A stretch of 64,000 bases of DNA from Chitinophaga tropicalis (GTDB lineage Bacteria > Bacteroidota > Bacteroidia > Chitinophagales > Chitinophagaceae). The DNA lies in the NCBI RefSeq assembly GCF_009758205.1, contig NZ_WRXN01000011.1, forward strand, positions 221,437 through 285,436, given 5' to 3'. The position numbers and the translations under genes are program-made. Below are positions 54,801-62,741 of the stretch, one piece after another; the first letter of the stretch is position 1; the number at the start of each line of letters is the position of its first letter. Under the pieces are notes generated by a model. That model ran no database searches and was not told the DNA's origin. It saw only the letters and a list, made by a program, of their open reading frames with translations.

Positions 54801-56043
54801 GATACAGGTATTCCAGTGGATGAATGTAGCGTCTCCTTTCCGGGAAACCATCACCGGCCAATGGCTGGACCAGGACACCATTTCCATGAACATGGAAAAG
54901 TATGCCAATGCAAAGGTGACCGTAGCAGAGCAATACAGTCAGCCTCCGTACTCACGGCTCAGTACAGGCACTCCATTACCCATTACCAGAACACCCGGAC
55001 AGATCTACGAAGAACATATGTTTCACGGCCCTGCCTACCAGGGCATCCGTGAAATAGTGACCGTAGGAGATAAAGGCATTACCGGTATTATAACCGGCAG
55101 TATGGGTAAAGGATCACTATTGGATAATGCAGGTCAGCTGTTCGGGCTATGGCTGCAACTCACTCTGCCGAAAGACAGGATCGCATTTCCTGTTAAGATC
55201 CAGGAAGTAGCTTTCTATGGTGACATGCAGAACCAGCAGGGCGTGTTTGAATGCACCTGTGAGCTGACAGAGCTGACAGATGAATTTGCCACCGCCAATT
55301 TCATCCTGAAAAGAGACCAGCAGGTATGGGCCATCATCACCGGCTGGCAGAATGCGAGACTGGAAATAGACGAAGCCCTGTGGCGCGTTTCCATGTCGCC
55401 GTTGCATAACAGGATGTCAGAAGAAATAGTACCGGGTATTTTCCTGTTCAGGCATAACTACCAGCGCGTAGTATCGTGGGACTTTATCATGAAGCGCTAT
55501 TTCAACCAGGACGAAAAAGCCTTTCTGCGTTCCCTGCTGCCTAACAAAAGAAAGGAGAAGATCATCAGCCGGGCAGCTGCAAAAGATGCTGTGAGGGCTT
55601 TGCTGCAGCAAAAGCAGGAAGCATATTATCCTATAGAGTTCGAAATAAGATCTGACGACGCTGGTAAGCCTTTCCCGCATGGAGAGATGACCCATGGTAT
55701 ACAGATCTCCATCGCCCATAAAGAAAAAATAGCTGTGGCGATGGCACGTTATCATACTCCCGCAGGAATAGATATAGAAGAGATAAAGCCTCAGAGTGAA
55801 GGGTTCAGCGAACTGGTATTCCAGCCGGAAGAACTTGCGCTGATAGCACAAAGGGATAAAACAGAATGGACCATACGCTGCTGGGTGGCCAAAGAAGCTT
55901 ATGGAAAATATCTTGGCAAAGGGCTTCAGGGCAATCCGAAAGCATATGTGATAGAGGAAATTAACGGAGACATACTACGCATAAAAGACATCAGCATTCA
56001 AACTTTTAAACACAATAATTATATCATAGGATGGACGCTATAA
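51814..56043 (+). CDS. Second megasynthase: KS, AT, DH, phosphopantetheinyl transferase
   Basis: A 1409-residue protein starting 19 bases after the first. KS at 1-455 has Cys209 (DAACASS), EAHGTGT and GHAMPAAG, so it is a condensing enzyme and not a chain-length factor. AT at 545-860 has Ser620 (AGHSLGEW) and SGFHSPFV, but the usual GQGSQ reads FPGLDGL. A double-hotdog DH at 925-1190 has His950 (YLIDHALL) and Asp1104 (LLDNAGQ). The C-terminus is a Sfp-type phosphopantetheinyl transferase (GIDIEEIK, Asp1320; WVAKEAYGKYLGKGLQG). It has no ACP of its own; it presumably works with the tandem ACPs of the first protein or with the free ACP whose gene overlaps its end by 13 bases. Confidence 0.9.
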   Translation: MKTQVDTAIIGMSGIFPGAGNIHSFWQNIIQKTDAIQPVPANRLDDTFFGQQPDTVDRFYCKRGGFIDEFALFDPIQFGILPLAVEGTEPEQLLALSLARQALQDASVFEKNLALDKTAIIIGKGNYPGAGATRAIEIVRTGEQIVRLLQSLLPHLQQEDLDKVKREFQVKKGRFGPDTAMGLIPNLVASLVANRLNLGGAAYTIDAACASSLIAVDHAIQELSTGRANMVIAGGVHVSQNAPFWSIFHQLGALSRRQQIRPFDQQADGLLIGEGCGFVVLKRLEDALKDNDRVYAVIKGTGVSSDGAGTSVMSPSVKGQSLAITQAWQQAGIDITEVGYIEAHGTGTPLGDKTELETLAQVFGNDKKLPKAGIGSIKSMIGHAMPAAGIAGLIKTALGLFYNKLPPTLHCDAPLEAMQHTRFEPVREVQDWDQSGLPKRAGVNAFGFGGINAHVVVEAHSTPARTLFNGMGPAKKDAVLLLARKDKQSLIKALEAQETDPGKGNYRIALFDPTPERIRKAIKIVDRDTSWRNKQDIWFTNEPLISKGGRIAFLFPGLDGLSGGEIDSVARYFDLPHTTEASASKDGVFDSAIQLLEKSFIMDAALKQLGIQPDMNAGHSLGEWLAGRSSGLAEEASVLTLLQELNPSSFEQKNTRFLVAGCGYERLAPLMEGIKDIYLSMDNCPQQVILCGTIEAVDELVPILQKQQIFHQLLPFQSGFHSPFVASKLDILLAGISKVNFRKTKIPLWSATTLSTYPEDFEAIKELSVDHLIKPVRFRELTEKLYEEGVRVFVQAGSGGLVGFVDDTLKGKPYSSIAANLPTRGGIEQLQRVLAALFVEGKETDLSFLGINKPAQGVPMKLQLGSPFVAEIDAFKHIRPAAVQQPEPAYSSPVLQAFRENYAEITAIQEEIIALFNNTNTATTLAPPVRKAVSRQLDISLQNTPYLIDHALLRQKPGWHCPDDMDPVIPMTMIFEMFADIALENAPGSIVQKISQIQVFQWMNVASPFRETITGQWLDQDTISMNMEKYANAKVTVAEQYSQPPYSRLSTGTPLPITRTPGQIYEEHMFHGPAYQGIREIVTVGDKGITGIITGSMGKGSLLDNAGQLFGLWLQLTLPKDRIAFPVKIQEVAFYGDMQNQQGVFECTCELTELTDEFATANFILKRDQQVWAIITGWQNARLEIDEALWRVSMSPLHNRMSEEIVPGIFLFRHNYQRVVSWDFIMKRYFNQDEKAFLRSLLPNKRKEKIISRAAAKDAVRALLQQKQEAYYPIEFEIRSDDAGKPFPHGEMTHGIQISIAHKEKIAVAMARYHTPAGIDIEEIKPQSEGFSELVFQPEELALIAQRDKTEWTIRCWVAKEAYGKYLGKGLQGNPKAYVIEEINGDILRIKDISIQTFKHNNYIIGWTL

Positions 56044-56339
56044 CTACACAAAAAAAATTAAACAGCGAAGAGATCTTCGCCATACTTAAAGGATTCATTA
56101 CTGAAGTGATAGGAGAAGAATTTGTGGAAGACATGGACATTTCCCGTGAAAGCTCTTTTACCCGTGACCTTGAGATGGACAGTATTGAGATCGTATCATT
56201 CTCTGAAAAGGTCAAAGCTCATTTCGGAGAGCATATAGACTTTACCGGCTGGCTGTCAGGCATGGACCTGGACCAGCTGATCAACCTTACCCTGGACCAT
56301 ATCATTAAATACATTGAATCATGCCAGTCATCAAAGTAA
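56031..56339 (+). CDS. Free-standing acyl carrier protein
   Basis: A 102-residue acyl carrier protein. The phosphopantetheine site is Ser51 in LEMDSIEIVSF. The four-helix ACP fold is suggested by ILKGFITEVIGEEFVEDMDI and LDQLINLTLDHIIKYIE. The motif is unlike the tandem SIDSIKRME sites of the large protein, so it may carry a different acyl group, for example a starter or the chain handed to an acyltransferase. It overlaps the genes on both sides (13 and 19 bases). Confidence 0.9.
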   Translation: MDAITTQKKLNSEEIFAILKGFITEVIGEEFVEDMDISRESSFTRDLEMDSIEIVSFSEKVKAHFGEHIDFTGWLSGMDLDQLINLTLDHIIKYIESCQSSK

Positions 56340-57136
56340 ACAACAGGTCAGTACATATCCAGGAATTCAACAAGGGCGCCCGGGAAACAGTATTGCTGGT
56401 ACATGGTATGTTCAGTAATCTTTCCGTTTACTACTTCAACATAGCGCCTATTCTTGCCCAGCATTTTCATGTGCTGATGTATGATATGAAAAGCCATGGC
56501 ATGAGCGAAAAATGCCCCGATGGTTATGACCTGGATTCCATGTCGGACGATTTGTTTGACCTCATGAACGCTATGCACCTGAAATCAGTTTACCTGGCGG
56601 GATACAGCTTTGGCGGGCTGGTAGCGTTAAAAACCGCTATGCGCTATCCTGAAAGGGTAAAGAAACTGGCTATCATAGAAGCTCCTGATCCGAATGACGA
56701 TGAAACAAGGGGTATCATGGAAATTTACAGTAAAGAGTTCCTGGTAGATTATATCAACAACTATACGGATACTACGAGGATGCGTATGGGCAAGCGGCAG
56801 CTGGACAAGAACCATAAGATGTATGAATACCTGTTCAATGAAACATCTATCAAGGCGGATATGAATAATGAGCGGTCTTTTTTTGCCAGTCCGTTCATTG
56901 ACCAGATACCACATGACACACTGCTGATCTACGGAAAGGATTCCAATTGCCTTTCTTCCGGCCGCAAGCTCTATCACCGGATACCACGCTCCAAACTGGT
57001 GCTGATAGAGGGAGATCATAATGTTCCTATACAACAGCCGGCCGAAACTGGTCAGCGGCTGAAAGATTTCTTCACCGGCTGGCAGATTAAAATCAAACAG
57101 ATCAACCACAGATTATGGCACGCTTTGCGTTTATAG
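56321..57136 (+). CDS. Alpha/beta hydrolase, possible thioesterase of the cluster
   Basis: A 271-residue alpha/beta-fold hydrolase. The oxyanion loop LVHGMFSN, the nucleophile elbow AGYSFGG (Ser96) and the late His in IEGDHNVPIQ are visible, with an acid likely in IYGKDSN. It overlaps the ACP gene (19 bases) and the first glycosyltransferase gene (22 bases). Chain release from an ACP is the simplest role; ester or lactone hydrolysis is an alternative. No signal peptide. Confidence 0.85.
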   Translation: MPVIKVNNRSVHIQEFNKGARETVLLVHGMFSNLSVYYFNIAPILAQHFHVLMYDMKSHGMSEKCPDGYDLDSMSDDLFDLMNAMHLKSVYLAGYSFGGLVALKTAMRYPERVKKLAIIEAPDPNDDETRGIMEIYSKEFLVDYINNYTDTTRMRMGKRQLDKNHKMYEYLFNETSIKADMNNERSFFASPFIDQIPHDTLLIYGKDSNCLSSGRKLYHRIPRSKLVLIEGDHNVPIQQPAETGQRLKDFFTGWQIKIKQINHRLWHALRL

Positions 57137-58353
57137 TACCGCCCCTGACGGGTCATGTAAATCCTACCCTAAGCCTTGGAGCCGAATTACTGCAACGCGG
57201 TCACCGCGTTGCGTGGATCAGCCTGGACGCCTCCCTGATAACCCGGCTGCCTAAGTATGGAGAGCTGTTGCTTGTTGAATATGACCAGGATGATGCCGAC
57301 AAAAAGAATAGTGAAGAATACCTTGACCAGATCACCAAAAAGAATGTGTCGGGTATTGAAAGCATTAAATTCCTGTACGAAGATGTACTGATACCGCTGA
57401 ACAGGTTCATGTTTGACGGCATACTTACCCAGCTGGAAAATTTCAAACCTGATGTGGTGATCAACGATCATCAGCTGTTTGCAGGCGCTATTGCCGCTTA
57501 CAAGCGCCGGATACCTTATGCCACTTCTGTAACGGCGCCGGCAGCCATTAAAATGATGGACGATCTTCCAGGTGTTCATGAATGGGAAATGAAACAGATA
57601 ACAGGGCTGCAGCAGGAACTGGGTATTCCGGGAGATAAGGGTATTGTATGCTCTGAGGCCCTGACCATGGTATTCACCTCAAAAGATTTTTTCGGTGATA
57701 TGCGGCTCCCGGGATTTTACAGGTTTGTAGGCCCGGTTATCCGTAACCGTTCTGTCATCAGCGGATTTAACTGGGAACGTTTCAACAGTATGAAGCAACC
57801 CAGGATACTGGTATCTATCGGCACTACGTTCGATCATTGTTACAAGAAAGAATTTTTCGGGAAAGTGATAGAAGCATTTGCAGATGAAGCATTGTCTGTA
57901 GTGGTGGTTTCAGATGAACAGCTTTTTGAAAAGTGGCCGGACAATTTCATAGTAAGTGAGCGGGTGCCTCAGCTGGAATTGCTGCCCCACCTGGATGCCG
58001 TAGTATGTCATGGCGGGCATAATACCGTTAGTGAAACCTTACTGCACGGGCTGCCGCTGGTGGTAATACCTATTGCCTATGACCAGTCACACGTGGCCGG
58101 CCGGGTAGTAAGTGCCGGCAGTGGTATAAGACTGAACTACAGGCGGTTTAAGGCTAATCACCTGAAAGATGCCGTATATGGTGTATTACAGGACCCTTCC
58201 TATAAAATTGCAGCAGAGCTGATACAACGCTCTTTTGAAGAAGCAGGAGGAGCTGCTGCTGCCGCCACTATGCTGGAAGAGCTGATCTCCCGGCATGAAT
58301 CCTATGGAGTGCCCGGTTCACAGGCCTTCTACCGTAACCGTTTCTATCATTAA
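57115..58353 (+). CDS. GT1-family glycosyltransferase 1
   Basis: A 412-residue GT-B enzyme of the UGT/MGT type. The N-terminal FIVPPLTGHVNPTLSLGAELLQRGH is the acceptor-side signature. The nucleotide-sugar block is AVVCHGGHNTVSETLLHGLPLVVIPIAYDQSHVA (positions about 297-330). It should transfer a sugar from a UDP or dTDP donor to a hydroxyl group of the lipid product. CrtX (carotenoid glucosyltransferase) is a near family, but no carotenoid genes are present. Its gene overlaps the hydrolase gene by 22 bases. Confidence 0.88.
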   Translation: MARFAFIVPPLTGHVNPTLSLGAELLQRGHRVAWISLDASLITRLPKYGELLLVEYDQDDADKKNSEEYLDQITKKNVSGIESIKFLYEDVLIPLNRFMFDGILTQLENFKPDVVINDHQLFAGAIAAYKRRIPYATSVTAPAAIKMMDDLPGVHEWEMKQITGLQQELGIPGDKGIVCSEALTMVFTSKDFFGDMRLPGFYRFVGPVIRNRSVISGFNWERFNSMKQPRILVSIGTTFDHCYKKEFFGKVIEAFADEALSVVVVSDEQLFEKWPDNFIVSERVPQLELLPHLDAVVCHGGHNTVSETLLHGLPLVVIPIAYDQSHVAGRVVSAGSGIRLNYRRFKANHLKDAVYGVLQDPSYKIAAELIQRSFEEAGGAAAAATMLEELISRHESYGVPGSQAFYRNRFYH

Positions 58354-58368
58354 AAAAGCAAGTGCAAG

Positions 58369-59574
58369 ATGGCAAAATTCATGTTCGTGGTGCCGCCCTT
58401 TTTTGGGCATATCAGTCCCACGTTAAGCGTAGGAGGCAGTTTACTGGCCAAAGGTCACGAAGTGATCTGGGTAGGCATCCAGGAACTGTCAGCATCACAT
58501 ATCCCTGCCGGTGGCAAATTTATTGTACCTCATGAGCAACTGGCCCCTTACCAGGAAGCCATTCAGCAGATCCTGAAAATGCAGGACGATGGTCCTAAAC
58601 TGTCAGGTGTGGAAACATTAAAGCTGGCGCTGGAAGGCACCTATATTCCCTTCTGCCGTTTTATGGTGCCCGGCGTATCTCATGTGGCTGATAAGTTTCA
58701 GCCGGATGTGATTGTCAGCGACTGTATCACTTTTGCCGGCGCCATTACCGCCTATCTTAAAGATATTCCCTGTGTCACTACCACGCCTGTACCTCCTGAT
58801 GTAACCGGAGACGCCATGCAGGCGCCTAAGATATTTGAATGGCAGCAGCAGCTGATCCGCAATCTGCAGCATGAATTTGGTATCTATACAGATGAATATG
58901 TGATCCACTCCCGCGAGATGAATATCGTATTCACCTCCAGAGAATTTGCCGGCAGTACCGATCCGCTGCCGCATATGCGGTTTGTAGGCCCGGTAAAAGG
59001 ACGGCCTAATGATACTCCGTTTGACTGGGAGCGTTTATCAAAAGTAACATCCCCCAAAGTATTTGTATCTCTGGGTACCTTGCTGGTAGATATCAGGAAG
59101 GAGTTTTTTGCCAAACTGGTTGAAGCATTTGCAGACGAACCTGTTACCATTGTAGCCGCCACTGATCCGGCTATTTTCCCACAATGGCCAGACAACTTCA
59201 TTGTACAGGGGTTTGTACCACAATCTGCTTTGATGCCGCAAATGGATGCTGTGATCTGTCACGGAGGTTTTAATACAGTGAACGACGCATTCATGAACGG
59301 ACTGCCCATGCTGATCACCCCTATTGCCTATGATCACTTCCACACGGCATCTTTAATAGAGAATGCCGGCTGTGGCATCAAACTAAGATATAAACGTTTA
59401 AGGGTGCCCGATCTGAAAGCCGCTATGCGGGAAGTACTGGAAAATCCGGCCTACCGCCAGGCCGCGCAACGTGTCAGGGATACTTTCATCAGTGCAGGTG
59501 GTAATGACAAAGCTGTAGAACTATTGGAAACATTCGCACAACGGGCAACCAATATCATATCCATTCAGCAGTAA
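58369..59574 (+). CDS. GT1-family glycosyltransferase 2
   Basis: A 401-residue paralogue of the preceding enzyme. FVVPPFFGHISPTLSVGGSLLAKGH and AVICHGGFNTVNDAFMNGLPMLITPIAYDHFHTA align with the same blocks. The two have clearly diverged, so they probably add different sugars or use different acceptors, and are not redundant. The gene starts 15 bases after the first. Confidence 0.88.
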   Translation: MAKFMFVVPPFFGHISPTLSVGGSLLAKGHEVIWVGIQELSASHIPAGGKFIVPHEQLAPYQEAIQQILKMQDDGPKLSGVETLKLALEGTYIPFCRFMVPGVSHVADKFQPDVIVSDCITFAGAITAYLKDIPCVTTTPVPPDVTGDAMQAPKIFEWQQQLIRNLQHEFGIYTDEYVIHSREMNIVFTSREFAGSTDPLPHMRFVGPVKGRPNDTPFDWERLSKVTSPKVFVSLGTLLVDIRKEFFAKLVEAFADEPVTIVAATDPAIFPQWPDNFIVQGFVPQSALMPQMDAVICHGGFNTVNDAFMNGLPMLITPIAYDHFHTASLIENAGCGIKLRYKRLRVPDLKAAMREVLENPAYRQAAQRVRDTFISAGGNDKAVELLETFAQRATNIISIQQ

Positions 59575-59584
59575 TCCATTAACA

Positions 59585-60886
59585 ATGCAACGTAAACTCC
59601 TGTTTCTTGAACGGTTGATGCTGGGTGACGGCCGCACCCCTTTTAATGGCGTCTTTGTAATAAGGATCAAAGGCACTGTCACCATGGAACTTTTACGTAA
59701 TGCCCTGAACAAGCTACAGGCCAAACATCCGCTGCTCAGGGCGGGTATTACCTGTAGCAAGGACGGTACTCCTTATTTTACGGTCAATGAATCCTGTCCT
59801 GAAATACCCGTTACCGTTACAGAACAGTTCTATGATGATGACTGGGTGCTGCAGTCTATCAATGACTGGGCCACGGTATTTGATACCGCTAACGGTCCGT
59901 TGATCAAGCTGCACTGGATCAGTGGTACCGGTATGTCAGATCTTGTTATGGCTTTTCATCATTGCATGTGCGATGGCGGGGCAGGCCTTATGCTGATCAA
60001 AGACCTGGTAGCCCTGCTGGACAATCCCGCCAGGGATATAGGCAGACATGGCTCTATCTGTACCATTGAAGAAATAGTGCCGGCAACAGTTCTGAACAGT
60101 AAAAGCAGAAAGCTGAAAGCCCGTTTCCAGGCAGTACTGATCAGGGCCGGCCTGAGATTACTGGCAGCGCTGACCACTACCCAGAATAAGCCCCGCTCTT
60201 ACAGGGAAAGGGATTACCTGGTGCACTGGAAGCTCAGCCCCTCACAATCTGCCGCCCTGTTCAAACAATGCACAGCACAGGGAGTAACGGTCAATACAGC
60301 ACTTTGCGTAGCTTTCCTGGAGGCATTCCGGCAGGTAAAAGGTAAAACGGCACGGAACAAGATCACCTGTCCTGTAGATATCAGGAAGTTTGTGAAAGAG
60401 ATCAGGCAGGATACCATCTTTTCATTTGGTCTTTCACTTACGCTGTCATTACCACCATCCAGGGCTTCCTTCTGGGAAAAGGTCCGTGAGCTGCAACAGA
60501 TCGTTTCAAAGAAAATGGACAGGATGGACCCGTACGATTTCCTGCTGCCTTTCGAACAGGCGCATAGTTCACTACCTCATATCAGGAAAGTGCTTACCTA
60601 CGGAAAGGTGAACTATGACCTGATGTTCTCCAATATGGGCAAACTGGACCTACCGGAGAAGTATGATAATATAGCAATAGAAACAATTTTCAGTCCCACG
60701 GTAATTGGCCCGTTTGGCAATCCTAATACAATTATTACATCCACCTATAAAGGGCAGATAGATTTTTCATTTGTGTCTAACGACGTATTCCTTACTTATA
60801 TGGAAGCGTTGAGCGTCAAAGAAAAATCAATGTCACTCCTGCTGGGAGAACTGCCTGTGCCGCAAACCGGTGTGGCTATAGTATAA
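59585..60886 (+). CDS. PapA5/condensation-type acyltransferase 1
   Basis: A 433-residue protein of the HHxxxDG acyltransferase superfamily (condensation domains, WES/PapA). The catalytic block is FHHCMCDGG with His125-His126 and Asp130. LNKLQAKHPLLRAGIT is typical of the N-terminal half. DIRKFVKEIRQDTIFSFG and SNMGKLDLPEKY are seen in the second half. Mycobacterial PapA5 esterifies polyketide-derived lipids with ACP- or PKS-bound acyl chains; a similar role here is inference. Confidence 0.85.
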   Translation: MQRKLLFLERLMLGDGRTPFNGVFVIRIKGTVTMELLRNALNKLQAKHPLLRAGITCSKDGTPYFTVNESCPEIPVTVTEQFYDDDWVLQSINDWATVFDTANGPLIKLHWISGTGMSDLVMAFHHCMCDGGAGLMLIKDLVALLDNPARDIGRHGSICTIEEIVPATVLNSKSRKLKARFQAVLIRAGLRLLAALTTTQNKPRSYRERDYLVHWKLSPSQSAALFKQCTAQGVTVNTALCVAFLEAFRQVKGKTARNKITCPVDIRKFVKEIRQDTIFSFGLSLTLSLPPSRASFWEKVRELQQIVSKKMDRMDPYDFLLPFEQAHSSLPHIRKVLTYGKVNYDLMFSNMGKLDLPEKYDNIAIETIFSPTVIGPFGNPNTIITSTYKGQIDFSFVSNDVFLTYMEALSVKEKSMSLLLGELPVPQTGVAIV

Positions 60887-60895
60887 GCGTTTAAA

Positions 60896-62170
60896 ATGAA
60901 CAGATATTTAATACTTGGCGAGCGGATCATGTTTGTGGAGGCCGGCGCCACGGTGAACTGTATTTTCACGGCAAAAGTGCGGGGCAATATTATTCCCGAA
61001 AGACTTACCAATGCTTTAAAAAAGGTGCAGGATAAACATGCGCTCTTAAAAGTTGTGATCAGAGAGGATGAGAAAGGACGGCCATATTTTGTTTCAGATA
61101 CACAGATCCCACCTATCCCTGTTGAAATACGGGAACGGCAGTCTGACAACGACTGGCTGGCAGTATCTGCCTCAGAATGGCATCACTCTTTCCAGGTCAG
61201 GAAAATGCCCCTGGCAAGGGTGGTATGGCTGCGGGGCGAAGAGGTATCTGAATTAATGCTGGTTTGTGCACATTGCATCTGTGACGGTTCCTCCATACTT
61301 ACCCTGATGCGGGAAATACTACAGGTGCTTGATGAGCCGGATACAGTACTGACGCCATATGAACCGTTCAGTTCTGTACAGGCTTTCCTGCCTCCTGCCT
61401 TGCTGGCCAATAAATGGCTGCGTATCAAGGCCGGAATGATCAGGGCTATAGCCGGGATAGTGCTCCGGTTAAAAACACCGCGTATTAAAACGCCCCCCGG
61501 TAATAGTTACATGGTTCACTGGAAGATGGATGCTGAGGCCTCCCGCGCACTGGTAAACCGTTGCAGAGAAGAGAAAACATCTTTACATGCAGCCTTCTCC
61601 GTAGCCTTCCTGGAGGCATACCAGCATGTGATGGGCAATGCCGCCAAAGGCAGGGTGATATGCCCGGTAGATATCAGGCGCTTCCTGCCGGAGCTGAAAA
61701 AAGATCAGATGTTCGCCTTTGCCCCAATTGCAGAGCTATCTGTCGAAAAAGACAGCACGGCCGGTTTCTGGACAAAGACCAGGATGCTGAAAAATGACCT
61801 TACAGCCAAAATAGATGGCATGAATATACATGAGCTGTTATTCATGAGCGAGTACTTCCATTCCTCCGCTCCGCAAATGATAGCATTTCTGAAAGCTACG
61901 GAAGGCAATCATGATGTGACGCTTTCAAATATGGGCAAGCTGGATATTCCAGATAACTACAACTCATTCCATCTTGAAACCATTTATAGCCCCAGCGCAG
62001 GCTTTCCATGGAGAAATCCTAACACCCTGGTAATAAGCACATTCAGGGACCAGGCAGATTTCTCCTTTATTTCCGGTGAGCATTTCCTGGCAGAAAAGGA
62101 CGCCCGGGCCATTAGCGACAGGATGCAGGCGTTGCTGGAGGAAAAAGAATCTGTTTTACAGGAACTGTAA
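60896..62170 (+). CDS. PapA5/condensation-type acyltransferase 2
   Basis: A 424-residue paralogue of the preceding protein. The active block reads CAHCICDGSS: Ala125 replaces the first His, but the catalytic second His126 and Asp130 stay at identical positions. LKKVQDKHALLKVVI, DIRRFLPELKKDQMFAF and SNMGKLDIPDNY match the paralogue. The gene starts 9 bases after it. It probably acylates a second position or uses another acyl donor. Confidence 0.85.
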   Translation: MNRYLILGERIMFVEAGATVNCIFTAKVRGNIIPERLTNALKKVQDKHALLKVVIREDEKGRPYFVSDTQIPPIPVEIRERQSDNDWLAVSASEWHHSFQVRKMPLARVVWLRGEEVSELMLVCAHCICDGSSILTLMREILQVLDEPDTVLTPYEPFSSVQAFLPPALLANKWLRIKAGMIRAIAGIVLRLKTPRIKTPPGNSYMVHWKMDAEASRALVNRCREEKTSLHAAFSVAFLEAYQHVMGNAAKGRVICPVDIRRFLPELKKDQMFAFAPIAELSVEKDSTAGFWTKTRMLKNDLTAKIDGMNIHELLFMSEYFHSSAPQMIAFLKATEGNHDVTLSNMGKLDIPDNYNSFHLETIYSPSAGFPWRNPNTLVISTFRDQADFSFISGEHFLAEKDARAISDRMQALLEEKESVLQEL

Positions 62171-62173
62171 CTG

Positions 62174-62656
62174 ATGAATATGCAGCCGCTAAAGAAATTC
62201 ACACAGAAGCAGGTGCTCATCTATGCCATCACCAACCTGGTCATTAATGGCCTGGTACCCTATTATGGATTTGACGACCTGAATAATGTTTACCTGTTCA
62301 GAGGGGAACACCCGCTGGCCAGGTTCCTTTTACCCATGTCCCTCCTGCTGCCTTTTTTTATTACTCTCGATATATTAAAGAAAACTATTGCCCTGCTGGA
62401 AGGGGAATATATCAGCGAGCAGTTATCCAGCAAAACCCTGAAGATCCGCTTCATGTTAAAAACGGCAGGGGTAAATGCAATATTTACCCTGAGTATTACG
62501 TTAGCCGCTATGCTTGGCATCCATGTCTCTTTACCGGAAAATTACAGCTTTAACGGCACCATGCTGGCTGTACTATCTGGTTTACTGGCGGGTGGAATGG
62601 CCATCTTTTTTACCCTCCAGCCTATACAGAAGGTAAAAAAGCTGTATCCACGCTAA
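62174..62656 (+). CDS. Small membrane protein at the end of the biosynthetic operon
   Basis: A 160-residue protein with about four hydrophobic segments (VLIYAITNLVINGLV, LARFLLPMSLLLPFFITLDIL, VNAIFTLSITLAAMLGI, LAVLSGLLAGGMAIFF). I do not recognise the family. It starts 3 bases after the acyltransferase stop, so it belongs to the operon. Anchoring the enzymes or helping move the product across the inner membrane are guesses. Confidence 0.75.
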   Translation: MNMQPLKKFTQKQVLIYAITNLVINGLVPYYGFDDLNNVYLFRGEHPLARFLLPMSLLLPFFITLDILKKTIALLEGEYISEQLSSKTLKIRFMLKTAGVNAIFTLSITLAAMLGIHVSLPENYSFNGTMLAVLSGLLAGGMAIFFTLQPIQKVKKLYPR

Positions 62657-62741
62657 CAATCAGGATTATTACATAATTTAGTAATGGTAAACCATCCTGA
62701 TCGTTAAACGGAGGGTTTATCATCACTAAATTGCTTATTGC

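Noticed and set aside
44844..56043. Polyunsaturated fatty acid (EPA/DHA) synthase
   Set aside because: KS and ACP motifs are similar, but the chain-length factor, the paired FabA-like dehydratases and the long ACP array are missing, while glycosyl- and acyltransferases are present.
57115..59574. Carotenoid glucosyltransferase (CrtX) function
   Set aside because: The enzymes fall in the same GT1 group, but no crt genes are in the window and the operon context is PKS/acyltransferase.
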